A stretch of DNA of 64,000 nt from Diploptera punctata (GCA_030220185.1 JASPKZ010001602.1:1341001-1405000); one strand, 5' to 3'; shown: positions 10,733 to 23,118, numbered from the stretch's first letter. Made by a program: numbers and translations. The notes: generated from the sequence alone by a model not told the origin.

Positions 10733-10896
10733 CAGGGTGCTCTAAAATTCCCTTTTCAAGCTTCTAGGACTTGTAGAGGGAACTGAGTTGATAATATTTA
10801 GAATTGGAAAACATGTCCGCAAACTAATCGTTTCCGTGCTACAGTCATTTGAAAACATCTCCCAGAAGTTTGTAAGGGGAATTTTAGAGCACCCTA
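10733..10896. mobile_element. MITE with mariner-like ends, copy 1
   Basis: Flanked by TA dinucleotides. The ends are inverted: CAGGGTGCTCTAAAATTCCC on the left against the complement on the right, extending over about 33 bp. It is 164 bp long with no ORF. A TA target and CAGGG-type ends suggest it is moved by a Tc1/mariner transposase. The sister copy is at 29000-29139. Confidence 0.8.
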
Positions 10897-11308
10897 TATA
10901 AAACATAATATTTGATTCATGCAATGTCTCATCTAGGTACTTTAAGATTTTACAAAAAAAAAGCTAGAAAACGGAATATTAAACGAGTAATACCACGTAC
11001 TGTAGTATTTAACATATTGTACCACGTATTGTAATATTTACGAGAACGGATGCAATTTCACTAACAAACGAATAAACCAAAGTTAAGAATTTAATTTAAT
11101 CATACAGGTAAACAATGTAGGGTGATCTATAAAATTATATGGAATAAATACCGTAATATATAATCAGACCTTATTTAATTATACGCCTGAAGAAATATAT
11201 ATTGTTTAACGTTACAAAAAATATGTTGTATTAGTTGTGACAGAATATACATTTCATTTTGTCAATTGGCAGCACTGAAACTACTTTCAGTTGTCTAATT
11301 GATATAAG
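10897..11308. other. Unique duplicated sequence, no gene seen
   Basis: AT-rich; matches parts of 29140-29430 and 30030-30120. Copy 2 has about 580 bp more here (29440-30020). Confidence 0.55.
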
Positions 11309-11730
11309 TAAGTTCATCATCATTATAATCATCCTTCACGGATTAAGTCTTTGCCTGTTCCGATCTCACATCTATTCAGCCCAGCGCTTTCTTGATCTTC
11401 CTACCGATCTTCGTCCTCCAGGATTATACATCAGTGCCGTCTATGGTATCCTATCCTCTGTCATTCTTTGCTGATGTTCTATTCAATTGTTCCTGTGTCT
11501 TCTATTTGTTGAAGAAGAGGTTTTACTATTACTTCCTCTCTAATATTCTCATTTCTATTTTCTTCTGTTGTACAACCATTCACAGTCCGTAGAAATCTCT
11601 TCCTCTGCCTGAATTATACTTTTTTCTTTTCTTTTTTTCCTTCAGGACCCAGGCCTCACTTCCACACATCGCCATTGGTAGTTCCATCGTTAAGCAAAAT
11701 CTTAGCTGCATATTCTTTCTTGTAAGTCAA
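11309..11730 (-). mobile_element. GAT-tailed LINE 3' end
   Basis: On the minus strand it runs through a degenerate LINE C-terminal coding region and an EIGTGK-like end, then an ATGATGATG-type tail. It is missing from copy 2, where the flanks join at about 30118, so it is an insertion specific to copy 1. Confidence 0.65.
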
Positions 11731-12589
11731 TAATGCAAATTTATAGAGTGCATATTTCTAACTAGTCCATAAATATACCTAGTTCCTACAAATATTAATT
11801 TTTGTTGGTACATATTTTGGATGTAGCCCTATTACTTTTATTGGTAACTTATCTTCAAATAGTTCTAATGACCTCAACATTCCTCAAGAAAAAATCATTG
11901 TTAGCTTAAAGCTCGTATACAGAACATGTTAATAAGTTTTATTTCTTTATAATTAATCTCTGCCGCGCAGAAACACCATAAACTTAGCGAATTCTCAGAG
12001 GGTTACATTTATGGACCAAATTTTCTGGATTACAGAAAATGTCTTACGTTTTTTAATTAAATGGTATGTACGTATCTAGTACTGTTGTGGACAAAACAAT
12101 AATTGGCGGCCGCTAGTATAATTTTTTAATTACGTTTTTCAAGCTTTTCAGAGTTCAACTTCGTTGCTTTTTGGAGAATATATTTTTAATTTTATTTAAT
12201 TGGGGTACATCAAGTTTCGTTTCGAAAAAATCGAAAATTGCTACCTCCAGAGTACTTTTCAATTTACACTTCCAGTGAGCCCACTCCTAATAGTCCGATT
12301 TCCTTGGTTAACGAATTCGGTCTTACATTTTTAAACTAATTGCTATATGCAGAGTTTGTTCCGCGAAACAGTATAGTTTTTGCCATGGTCCTTTCGGTAT
12401 TTGTTTGATAGGATCGACGAAACTTTACAAAAAAATCGTTTGAAAGAGCAAACCTCAATAGGTTCATTACCCTTCGAAATTCACTAAAATTCAACATGAA
12501 TTAAATAAAATTATAACCATTACTATGATTGAAAAAACTTCATTTTCAACTCTTGTAGTATAAATACCTATTAAAAATCCTAACTAACT
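11731..12589. other. Unique duplicated sequence, no gene seen
   Basis: Matches about 30140-31255 in copy 2, which has an extra segment of about 300 bp at 30435-30755. Confidence 0.55.
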
Positions 12590-13110
12590 AACTCACTGGC
12601 ACTATCAGACTCGTAGGTTCATGCCCAACGCGAACGTAAGTTCTCCATACATCCTTATCCTGAGCAATGTTTTCCAAATATTCCGTGTAAAATCTACATC
12701 CCTCAAATTATAGTTAATGTTATTCTCCCACCTCACGGCCACGCGAACGTAAGCTCTCCATACATCCTTATCCTGAGCAATGTTTTCCAAATATTCCCTG
12801 TAAAATCTACTTCCTCAAATCATAGTTAATATTATTCTCCCACCTCATTTGCTATACCAATTTGGCGTTTTCCCTCTGGTTTTCCTACAAGAAGCTTCCA
12901 TGAAAGAATTTCATTCCCCATTCGTGACACATGTTTCACCCATCGCAGTCTACGAGACTTAACTGTTCTTATTATATCTGGCTTCCTATAAAGACCATGT
13001 AGTTCACTGTTATGTAGTCGTCTCCATTCATCTGTCTGATTAATCTCTCTTTGGTCCAAAAATTTTTCTAAGAACTTTTTTCTCAGATACTTGTTATCTT
13101 CTTTCCACTC
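12590..13110 (-). mobile_element. Old LINE-A 3' fragment with internal duplication
   Basis: Minus-strand frames give DVWRAYVRVAVRWENNINYNLRDVDF and WRRLHNSELHGLYRKPDIIRT. Both are recognisable LINE-A C-terminal blocks. The AYVR...NIWKTL segment appears twice (about 12625-12690 and 12738-12805), an internal tandem duplication of about 110 bp. The 3' end reads AGTGCCAGTGAGTTAG. It is absent from the matching point in copy 2 at about 31260. Confidence 0.8.
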
Positions 13111-13196
13111 TTAAAGTATCCAGGGATAAAAATGCTAGATAACTTATCTCAAAATTTTCAGAAGAGCAATTTTTTACAGTTGTCTTTGAATATTGT

Positions 13197-13555
13197 CCCG
13201 CGCCGTAGCCGAGTGGTTAAAACAAGATGCCTTGCCGCAGAGCAACGGGACTAACACTGGTTCAAGTCCCCATGGAGGAAAGAATTTTCTCATTGAATTT
13301 CGGCCAATATGGGACTGGTGTCAATCCATCATCGTGATGCAGTTGGGTAGTTACACTAAGTAGCGGCTCCAGATTGAGAAAACAAGCTATAACGGCTGGA
13401 GGTTTAGACATACTGACACATGTCACCCCTGCACTGGCTGGATGATTGTCTACCTATGTGATTAAAACGTGTGGATGTGAGGGCAGTGGCCGACTGGTAG
13501 GAGAAGGGCCTTTTATGCCTGTCGTGCCATGGAGATTTTTAATTTAGTTTTTGAA

Positions 13556-13556
<1 letters not shown>
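13197..13556 (+). mobile_element. SINE-D, tRNA-derived, copy 1
   Basis: Head CCGCGCCGTAGCCGAGTGG with an A box, then a B box GGTTCAAGTCC. The body contains AGTAGCGGCTCCAGATTGAG and CCCCTGCACTGGCTGGATG. The 3' end is GAATATT, which runs into (ATT)n. The sister copy is at 31345-31698 and a partial one is at 57303. Confidence 0.85.

Positions 13557-13621
<65 letters not shown>
13557..13621. repeat. (ATT)n tail of SINE-D
   Basis: About 21 ATT units. The sister SINE-D at 31345 has only two, so the tract length changed after duplication. Confidence 0.9.
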
Positions 13622-14382
13622 GCAGAATTATTCTTTGATCCTCCGTACAGCTATTTAGTATGTTATGTATTACTCTGTTTTTCTTTCAGAAATAAGAAAG
13701 GGCTAACAAATGATATCTAAAACAGAAATCTAAAAAGTTAACGGATGTTCTTTCCGTCACCGTCAATTTCTATTCGATAATTTAGGGTTAACAATTTTGT
13801 TAAATCAAACAATTAGTGTGAGTAGTGCGGCGTGAAGGTCACTCAATGTCAGGAAGAATGTCGTGCTGTTAACATTGACCTGTCTAACCGCACCAGGAAC
13901 CACTCTGAATTTGATGAAGAGAAGACAATGACTTCGTAAAGGTGTTTCCTCAAGTTTGCCATTTAGCCATTTTCAAAGTTGAGATTGTGACCTGCAGTAT
14001 GTGGCGGTCAGTCTGCTTCACTGGCGATTACAAGTAATCATCAGCCCCGGGTTCCTGTCTTACCTACATTTGCACGGCTTAATAATATTAGTAAGTTGGT
14101 ATATAACAATTACAGTTGAAATACTAGTATGAGATAATGTTAAGGTAAGTAACGATGGCTTGGAGGTACGCAGTATTAAATGTGCTCCTACTTTTTAGTA
14201 TAACGGCTCCTGCGATTATTTATATTAGTTAGGTTAGTTAATTTTTTATAGAATTTTATTTATGAAGTCTAATTAGACTATGTGATATTTGAGTTTTGTA
14301 GCGATTCCAATAATGAAGCCATTCCCAGTGTGGAACCGAAAGATTGATTGCAATAAATGTTAATATATATATATATATATAT
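13622..14382. other. Junction between duplication copies 1 and 2
   Basis: The copy 1 match ends near 13956 and the copy 2 match begins near 14112. The 155 bp between them have no match in this window. No gene is seen. Confidence 0.6.
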
Positions 14383-14685
14383 CCATCAACAGTAATTCTG
14401 CCCGAGGGCAGGTCTTTCACTGCAATCATAGCATTTCCATACTATGCTTTGCAGCTTTACTAGGGAGTTATAGGTGTGGTAGCTTCCCGTTGCTTTCCAC
14501 ACCGGTGAAGGATGATGATGATGATGGGCGGATAATTTTCGGAGACCGTTAGATCCTAAGCTTCCTGACATTTGTCTTACAGGTAAGGAAAAAACTCACC
14601 CAGGAGCCTGTCCCGACCGGGAATCGAACCACCCGGGCCCGCTGCGTGACAACGCAGCACTCTACCTCGACGCCATAGCGGTGCA
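14383..14685 (-). mobile_element. SINE-A, copy 2 sister of 313-597
   Basis: Same position and orientation as the SINE in copy 1. It keeps the A-box region (ACGCAGCACTCTACCTCGACG on this strand) that the first copy has lost. Confidence 0.85.
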
Positions 14686-14757
14686 CACACACACACACAC
14701 ACATATATTATATATATGTATATATATACACACACACACAACCTTCCGAAAATAACG

Positions 14758-14836
<79 letters not shown>

Positions 14837-14841
14837 CATGC
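14686..14841. repeat. (CA)n, (CT)n and (TA)n tracts
   Basis: CA repeats at about 14686-14702, a CT tract at 14761-14804, TA at 14805-14836. The motif CTTCCGAAAATAA precedes the CT tract here, at 640 and at 15283. Confidence 0.9.
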
Positions 14842-15175
14842 GTCCACCGCTGTGGTCCCGAGGTAGCGTGCTGCCTTGTCATGCAGCGGGCCCGGGTTCG
14901 ATCCCCGGTCGGGGCAGTTTTTCTGGGTGAGGTTTTTATCGGGGTTTTTGCTCACCTGTAAGACAAATGCCAGGAAAACGTTAAGGCCCAAACGCTCCCC
15001 GAAATCATATGGTCATCATCATCATTATCATTGCCATTATCATCATCATCCTTCACCGGTGTGGAAAGCAACGGGAAGCTACCACACCTAAAATTCCCTA
15101 GTAAAGCTGCAAGCATAGCATGAAAATGCTATGATTGCAGTGAAGGACCTACCTACGGGCCGAATTACTATGGAT

Positions 15176-15178
<3 letters not shown>
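14842..15178 (+). mobile_element. SINE-A, most complete copy
   Basis: Starts GTCCACCGCTGTGGTCCCGA. It has an A-box-like GAGGTAGCGTGCTGCC and a perfect B box GGGTTCGATCCC. The body is followed by the CACACC...GCAAGCATAGCATG tail and the 3' end TGGATGGATATATA. It is about 337 bp long. It is specific to copy 2 in this orientation, forming an inverted SINE pair with 14383-14685. Confidence 0.9.
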
Positions 15179-15220
<42 letters not shown>

Positions 15221-15291
15221 GGTTCGAATCCCGTCCAGGCATTTATTTTTCTTATCATACCATATATATACACACACACAGACTTCCGAAA

Positions 15292-15374
<83 letters not shown>
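15179..15374. repeat. (TA)n, tRNA T-arm remnant, (CT)n, (TA)n
   Basis: TA repeats to about 15217, then CCGGGTTCGAATCCCG (a lone tRNA T-arm/B box). CA repeats and CTTCCGAAAATAA follow, then CT repeats at 15296-15344 and TA repeats at 15345-15374. This is a local re-duplication of the block at 14690-14836. Confidence 0.8.
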
Positions 15375-15376
<2 letters not shown>

Positions 15377-15709
15377 TGTAAAATAGATAGAAATATTAAT
15401 TTTTCATAAGACATATATTTGAAACCAGACTTCATCATCTCGTTGGTCTAAGGAGCGATGCGTACAAAAATTTAAATTTCGTTTTTGCGTTCGGCTATGT
15501 GATTATTGCAGAGTGATTTTTCATGGAGTTTTCGGTAATGACCCTGTCTTACTTGTAACCACATTCCAAGGGAAGAACTATCTATCTATCTGCATACTCA
15601 TTTACTTGTAAGTTCCGTAAAAGTCTTCGAAGTTCCATAAAAAGAAGAGAAGGCAAAATAATGATGGAGAAATAATAAAATACATATGTATCAAGAAGCA
15701 ATAATTATC
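15375..15709. other. Unique duplicated sequence, no gene seen
   Basis: Matches 722-1051 and 33910-34227. Confidence 0.65.
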
Positions 15710-16618
<909 letters not shown>

Positions 16619-17385
16619 GTACAAATTGTAACATGACTTGTAAATTGATATTTCTATAAGGTACGTGTTCATTTTAAATGTTATAATAAGAATGTATGTT
16701 ACAGCCTATAGAATATTATTTATAGCCCTACATAATGTCGATACCGTTTGGGTAAGTGCTCGTGCTCGAGTGTCGTTCGGTAACAGAAATTAATACTTGT
16801 AGAAAATGTACATCATAAAGTTATAGTGATTCTTTAGTATATAGTTATAGCATTTCCTAAGAAATTTTCTTCATAAATCTATTTGCTCAAACCGCCCCTA
16901 ATCGAGGAATCATTTTACATAGGCGGCATGCCGGCAAAACCCTTGTTAGTGTTAATCACTAAAATTTTGTGAGGTTGTCAGCGTTTCCATTTTAAGTGCA
17001 TTTTCTTAGTTTTGACCGTATCGCACATAGGAATTGTAATTGGTGGATTAACAAATTTAAGTTGTTAGGAATATTGTGGATAGGCTATATTGGGAAAGAC
17101 GGCAACTTTGTCAACAATTATTTTCACCACGTGTTTACGAGAGTGTGAATTGGGTTTACTTATTGGAAAAGGAACGATTGAAATACAATATTTTAAAACT
17201 TTTCATTATATTGAGAGATGGAGGGAAAAAAGTACAAATTTAGGAACATGTTTCAAAATAGAAAATTCACTGGGACAAACAAAAACTTAATAAATAAAAT
17301 GAAGAATAAAATAACAAAACATTATAAAATACATTAATATCAAACTGAGAAAGAAATAAAATATAGATACACTATATATAGGGCC

Positions 17386-17441
<56 letters not shown>
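16619..17441. other. Unique duplicated sequence and (TA)n
   Basis: Matches 1862-2610, with a TA tract at 17393-17441 that is about three times longer than in copy 1. No gene is seen. Confidence 0.65.
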
Positions 17442-17443
<2 letters not shown>

Positions 17444-17815
17444 GTCATAAGTCCCGCTTGGGGACACGGGTGCTCCCTTAACGGGTAATTGTTTTGACTG
17501 AGCTAATTTTTGCGATTATTTCTTACAGAATTCACTGAGTGACATGTGGTCAGCACATAATCTCCATGAAACACCTAGAGGCAACTTATTACGTTGATGA
17601 GGAAGGTCGGTTAATTTTTGCTCAGGGGCACTCATTTAATCTTGAAGTTCATTTACGAGACCGAAAATCTTCAGAATCGAGACCGACGGCTTAAAGTTTT
17701 TTCCAGGAAGACTTGTCCCTTGAATTTTTCAATCCTAAAAAATCATCGACCCCGACTGGGTTTGAACCCGCGACACTCAGGAATAGATTCAAGGTACATA
17801 ACCACTAAACAATCG
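17442..17815 (-). mobile_element. SINE-C, copy 2
   Basis: Sister of 2617-2995, with the same GGGTTTGAACCC B box on the plus strand at about 17758. Confidence 0.7.
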
Positions 17816-17999
17816 AAGGCAGCAAGGTATAATATAATCCTAAATAATTTACTGGTTATTTACCATCTTAAAACATTAAATAATTTATATGCCTATTTCT
17901 TAAATATGTGTTCAGTTTGCTTTGCTCGGGAGTGAATATAATTCACCCATTACATAGTTTAATTTGGATCCTAAATATTTAAATAATGAAATAATAGAA

Positions 18000-18520
18000 C
18001 AGATAGCACACTTTAATTATCTTGGTTCAGATATAACACAGCTACGATTAGGATATACATAATAAATTAAACAGATATCAAATGATGTGTGGCACCATAA
18101 CAAGAACCCTCCGAAAGACTCGAAGAGAAACTCAGCTCAAGTTTTATAAAATTATGGCTGTTTCTGTTATTTTATGTGGATCTGAATCTTGGGTACTTAC
18201 CAAAAAAGATATCTCACACTTTCAAGCCACTGAAATGAAATTTTTAAGATCCGTAAAAGGATGTACACGCAAGGATAGATTACACAATGAATCAATAAGA
18301 AGTGAACTGTAGATATTCTCAATACTCGATAAACTAGACGAGCACAAATACCAATGGAAAGAACATTTAGACAGAATGGACAATACAAGGTTACCCAAAA
18401 GGATCAACATCTACAAACCACATGGAGAAAGATCTTCGGGACGGTTAAGGAAACGATGGGCTTGAGACCGGAACAGGTCGCATTGACCTATTTCTGGAAA
18501 GGAAGAAGAAGAAGAAGAAA
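18000..18520 (+). mobile_element. GAA-tailed LINE 3' end, copy 2
   Basis: Sister of 3140-3669. Here the frame TLRKTRRETQLKFYKIMAV continues without break to TKKDISHFQATEMKFLRSV, so copy 2 is better preserved. A TAG at about 18310 ends the frame. The tail (GAA)n is at about 18501-18518. Confidence 0.75.
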
Positions 18521-18564
18521 TATGTACTAACTTTCTACATGTAGGGTAAATATGTTATTTTCTA

Positions 18565-18586
18565 TATATATATATATATATATATA
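18565..18586. repeat. (TA)n microsatellite
   Basis: Sits where copy 1 has the R2-like fragment. Confidence 0.9.
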
Positions 18587-18595
18587 CCATTTCTT

Positions 18596-18950
18596 GATAT
18601 AGTAGTGAAGCATGGACAATACGAAGAAGAGATGAAAGCCGAATAACAGCAAATGAGATGCGATTTATGCGGCGTACAGCAGGCTACACAAAGTGGGACC
18701 ATAAAAGAAATGAGGAAATTATGGAAGAGTTGGATGTAGAACTCATTCTTCACCATATACAAAACTACCAGAACAACTGGAATGCTCATCTTCAACGAAT
18801 GCCGTCCCATAGAATTTCAAAAGCCATACTTCGCTACTGCCCCCGAGGCAAAAGATCGCTGGGACGTCCAAAAAAAGCGCTGGATGCAAAATTCCTCTTT
18901 GAGACCGTAACAGGCCACACGGCGTAACACTTACATGGTTGATGATAATG
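18596..18950 (+). mobile_element. GAT-tailed LINE 3' end, copy 2
   Basis: Sister of 4803-5106. It reads MRFMRRTAGYTKWDHKRNEE and onward to NCPRGKRSLGRPKKALDAK-like residues before the end of the frame at 18925, followed by GATGATAATGAT. Confidence 0.8.
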
Positions 18951-19052
18951 ATATATATATATACAGAGAGTATAACACATATGTCGGCATAACGTCAACA
19001 TAGGTAATATCAAATGAAGCTCAACTGCTTTACAGAAAGGATAATAATACTA

Positions 19053-19398
19053 TCCATCTATAGTAATTCTGCCCGAAGCAGGTCCTTTACTGCAATCATA
19101 GCATTTTCATGCTATGCTTGCAGCTTTACTAGGGAATTGTAGGTGTGGTAGCTTCCCGTTGCTTTCCACACCGGTGAAGATGATGATGATGATAGGGATG
19201 ATGATGATGATGATGATGATGATGGCCATATGATTTCGGGGACCGTTTGGGCCTTAAAGTTTTCCTGACATTTGTCTTACAGGTGAGGAAAAACCCCGAT
19301 AAAAACCTCACCCAGAGAAACTGCCCCGACCGGGGATCGAACCCGGGCCCACTGCGTGACAAGGCAGCACGCTACCTCGGGACCACAGCGGTGGACAT
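19053..19398 (-). mobile_element. SINE-A with 12-bp target duplication
   Basis: Flanked by ATAATAATACTA at 19041-19052 and 19399-19410. The empty site survives at 5271-5282. On the minus strand it has the full head, A box and B box and the CCATAGATGGATA 3' end. Confidence 0.95.
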
Positions 19399-19449
19399 AT
19401 AATAATACTAAGGAATGGAATTTATTGGCTTTACAATATATATTCATAT

Positions 19450-19643
19450 TCATTCATTCATTCATTCATTCATTCATAGTGTTCTGCCCAAGAGCAGGCC
19501 TTTCACTGCAAACTCAACATTCTCCACTCTTTCTTTAACTCAGCCTTCCTTTTTGTATCTGCGTACAAACCATTTATTTTAATATTGTCTATCATCTGAT
19601 GTCTTTTCTGCCTCTAACTTTCTTTCCATTGACCATTCCTTCT

Positions 19644-19682
<39 letters not shown>

Positions 19683-19742
19683 ATTTAATATTGTAGATTT
19701 TCTCAGATATAATAATAATTATAAAATTATTCTTGGAATTTC
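19450..19742. other. Unique duplicated sequence, ATTC and TA repeats
   Basis: Matches 5310-5541, with a short (ATTC)n at 19451-19476 and (TA)n at 19649-19678. No gene is seen. Confidence 0.6.
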
Positions 19743-19939
19743 CGTGTCATGGATTCAAGGCTGGTCTCTGCCACTGATTCGGACGTTTCGACATGATCCC
19801 ACATGCCATTATCAAGCAATGATAATGACATGAGGGATCATGCCGAAACGAAATCATTATCAAGGAATGATAATGATAGTTGGATCACGCCGAAACGTCG
19901 GAATCAATGGTCAGAGGCCAACGTTGAATCCATGACGCC
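19743..19939. mobile_element. Foldback MITE, copy in duplication 2
   Basis: Sister of 5542-5739, with the same inverted arms. Confidence 0.8.
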
Positions 19940-20984
19940 GTAAACCCAAGAAACTTTTCTTAATCATTCAGTATATTGTATATGCATATATAATACATCC
20001 ACACATATTTACAATAAAAAAAAACGAAACTTTATCACAAACACAGAGAGTGCAGTACAAGACTATTAATTAAGACAGCTTAATATGTAGTTGAAAGCAT
20101 TAGGTAGGATGAGAATGGAAGAATGCAGTAGTGAACTTCCCCTTAACTCAATAACTATGAGATAACCTGTCATGAATAGACGACTATTGTAGCCTCTTTG
20201 TATGTAATTATTATAACAGCAAACTGTATAAGGTTATTTTTTTTCTGTATTCAATTGTCTTCAGCAAAAGGAAATTAAATTGAATTTCATCCATAGTGAA
20301 ATGGGACGTGGTAGTATAATTCTATACCAGAATATGTCTTGATTGAAATAGAAAATTATCAGATTAGTCGGCAAACGGATTTGAAACAAGACTACCCGGA
20401 TACAAATCTGAAACGCTACCATCTGACCAATTCCTCCAATAAGTCCCTTAATAAATTTTACTAGCACTAAAGTATACGGTTATCTTCTAATGTTATCAAG
20501 AATGGAAAAGAACTGACAACATTCATAGGTTGTTCAGATATGTTGTTTTAGTGTTTTGATATACGGAAGTATATTGTGACACTGCTGACTAATGTATTTG
20601 TTGATTTATTAGGTGTAAATTGCAATAGTTTTGACTATTATTTTTTTACAGGACCGGGATAAGATGGCTTCTAACAGTTTATAATTTTTATTGTAGTGCT
20701 ATCTACTTTAGGCGATGATCAATTGATAAATTTTAAATATTTGTTCGTAATCTATCAGAATCCATCCTCTCACTCTTCAAAGGAAAAACTTGTACATATT
20801 ACTTATATACAACACGTTGCCGGTATTCTATAATAGATCACCGGAGACCATGATCTCCTTATATCAAACCACTCACGCAACATTGCTGAAAAACCTATGA
20901 AAGTTTGTCGGTAAAGTTATATTCCACTCTCTATAAACTTGTTTAATGATTTTATATGTTTAATATACAGTAATGTTAGTAACT
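19940..20984. other. Unique duplicated sequence, no gene seen
   Basis: Matches 5740-6751 and 7143-7190 in copy 1. It lacks the SINE-B inserted there. Confidence 0.6.
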
Positions 20985-21670
20985 AATTCACTCACTGTCA
21001 CTCTGTAATACTATGTGGTTCCAGGCCACCTAAACAATACCTCCCAATGCATCCCTAAACCTTAGTTAATATTTTTCAATCATATGTATAATTTATTCAG
21101 TTCCCTCAAAACATGATTAATTCTATTCTCTTGCCTCGTTCTATTTTACTTTCTGGATGCGTTCCATCTGGTTTCTGAAAATGATCACAGAGCTCACTTA
21201 TCATGGAGTTTCCTACATTTACCCATCTTCCTGTCTAGGGTCCAAACATTTTCCTAAGTACTTCATTCTCAGATACTCGTATTTATTTCTTCTGTATTGA
21301 ATTAAGAGACATATTATTCATATTCATGTAGCAGTATTGAAACAATCTCCGTCTTATATACTTTTGTTTAACACTTATTTGAGAATTTTGATGACAAGAG
21401 TCCCTATAATACATAATAGTATGCGTTTCCAGACTTGAGGTATATTTAATTTCTTCCTGCCTCTCATTCCTGATTGTTATTACCATTTCTAGGTATTTGA
21501 ATTTCGTCACTTCTTCAAAATGTCGCTAATTTTTTTCTATATGTCCATTGCAATTTAATATTATATTTGTACATGTGGCCATACATTCACTATATTTGAT
21601 ATTTCCTTCTAGCCCTAGTTGCTTAGCCTTGTTTAATAGAATGCGTGTGTTAGATTTAGTATTGCAGAAT
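20985..21670 (-). mobile_element. Very old LINE-A copy, copy 2
   Basis: Sister of 7180-7860. The minus-strand text FKYLEMVITIRNERQEEIKY (21430-21505) corresponds to the EFKYLGTIITNRNEMHKEIKH block of LINE-A. Confidence 0.65.
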
Positions 21671-21689
21671 TATTAATAATATGAAAAGA

Positions 21690-22325
21690 AAAAACAAAAA
21701 TAATGGCATTTTGGGGAAACGATCATATAAGATCAAAAATCGTAATAGGCAACAAACCTCTGGAAAAAGTAATAAATTTTAATTGTTTGGGTTGTAATTT
21801 TACTATAAACACAACAACTGAAAGAGACATACGTATGAAACTGTCGAAATTTCAAATGATATGCGGAACTATACATAAAACATTAAAGAATAAAACAAGA
21901 AGAGATACTAGATTGAAGTTTTATAAAACATTGGCAGTTCCTGCATTACTTTATGGGAGCGAAACTTGGCTAATGATAAAAAAATTGGAAAGTAGAATAC
22001 AAAGCGCAGAAATGAACTTTCTTAGAAGAATAAAAGGCTGCACAAGATTGGATCGGATAAGGAATGAAGATATAAGAACAGAGTTAAATATATATACATT
22101 GGATGAGAAAATCAGAGAATATAGAGAGAAAAGGTTTACACATGTGGAAAGAATGAATGTATCAAGATTACCAAGAGCAACATTCAACTACAAGCCAAGA
22201 TATTCAAGAAATGTAGGAAGGCCAGTGAAAAGATGGACAGAACAACTGTGAGGCGGAACAGGCAATTTGCCTAGCCCGTGAAGTGCAGAAGAAGAAGAAG
22301 AAGAAGATGAAGAAGAAGAAGAAGG
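21690..22325 (+). pseudogene. GAA-tailed LINE 3' end, well-preserved RT C terminus
   Basis: A 182-codon open frame (21703-22251) covers the C-terminal part of a LINE protein, downstream of the RT palm. It contains KVINFNCLGCNFT, KFYKTLAVPALLYGSETW, EMNFLRRIKGCTRLDRIRNE and a final GRPVKRWTEQL block. It lacks the endonuclease and the catalytic part of the RT, so it is a 5'-truncated insert. A short 3' UTR with TGAGGCGGAACAGGCAATTT leads into a (GAA)n tail at 22289-22325. Copy 1 lacks the insert (join near 7858). It belongs to the same family as the inserts at 32104 and 34800. Confidence 0.85.
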
Positions 22326-22725
22326 ATTAATATAATTAACTATGAAATACATTTTAGGACATTTTGTGAAATTTCAACAATTTAGCACTAAAATTTACTC
22401 TCGAGATATCTCGAATACGAATTTGAATGGCTTACTATCTTAGCACCTTAGAGGTTACATGTATTAAAAATAGTGTGTCTCATAATGTAACTGGTTTTGA
22501 CGTTGTTGTCAAATTTATTTAATCTTCACAATTATAAAATGAGCAGGGAATTAAGAGGAGCATAGTATGTGATATGGCGTTGGAGAAATGATACAGAACC
22601 TCTCTTTACGAACTGTATATAATTTGAATATTTTCCTTTTAAATGACAGTGTTAACTGTTATAAAATACGTAAAGAAAGACTCTATATTTAAATTATATA
22701 CATACATAAGTTAATTTTTTTATAC
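22326..22725. other. Downstream flank of small gene 2
   Basis: Matches 7870-8229. No gene is seen. Confidence 0.6.
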
Positions 22726-22803
22726 TTTAATTTTTTTTCGAATAGTAAGAAATCCAAGAAGAGAATATAGAGCGAGTCATGTCGGACACAACAATGAAGA
22801 AAC

Positions 22804-23065
22804 TTAACGGTAGTAGTAGCCAAGACCAGCGTAGGGGTAAGCACCATAGGCAGCATAACCTGCATAGGGCGCAGCGTAGCCGAAGTAGAATTGTTCGGCA
22901 CTCTTGAGGTCCTTGGCGGGCTCAGCGGCGAAAGCCACGGCGAACACGACGAAAAGAGCGAGGACAGCAAACTGTGGGAAAGATGCAACGCTATTAAAAT
23001 TTCACACAACCTATTTGATAATTCTTGTGATTATGAAATAAAATAGTACTTACTATAGCCTTCAT
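22804..23065 (-). CDS. Small secreted Tyr/Gly/Ala-rich peptide, gene 2
   Basis: Duplicate of gene 1. Exon 1 (23054-23065) encodes MKAI, then the donor GTAAGT. Exon 2 (22804-22971) follows TTTCCCACAG in phase 0. The 59-residue product differs from gene 1 only at residue 3 (Ala for Gly). The two 168-nt second exons differ at just two positions, both silent, while the introns and flanks differ far more. That suggests purifying selection or gene conversion. The poly(A) signal TTTATT of gene 1 is changed here, but an ATTAAA variant lies at 22726-22731 on this strand. The role is unknown. The signal peptide indicates secretion. Confidence 0.85.
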
Positions 23066-23118
23066 GTTGATGATTTCGTTGTCTTACAACTGATACAAAC
23101 TCTATGTATCTGTTCGTA

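Larger units (their letters stand above)
27..13956. repeat. Segmental duplication, copy 1
   Basis: This block aligns in order with about 14112-32056: for example the text at 27-120 recurs at 14118-14210, the text at 8821-8872 at 23312-23362, and the text at 13800-13950 at about 31890-32045. The two copies differ by scattered substitutions and by whole mobile-element insertions. The block probably begins before the window. It carries the first small secreted-peptide gene. Confidence 0.85.
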
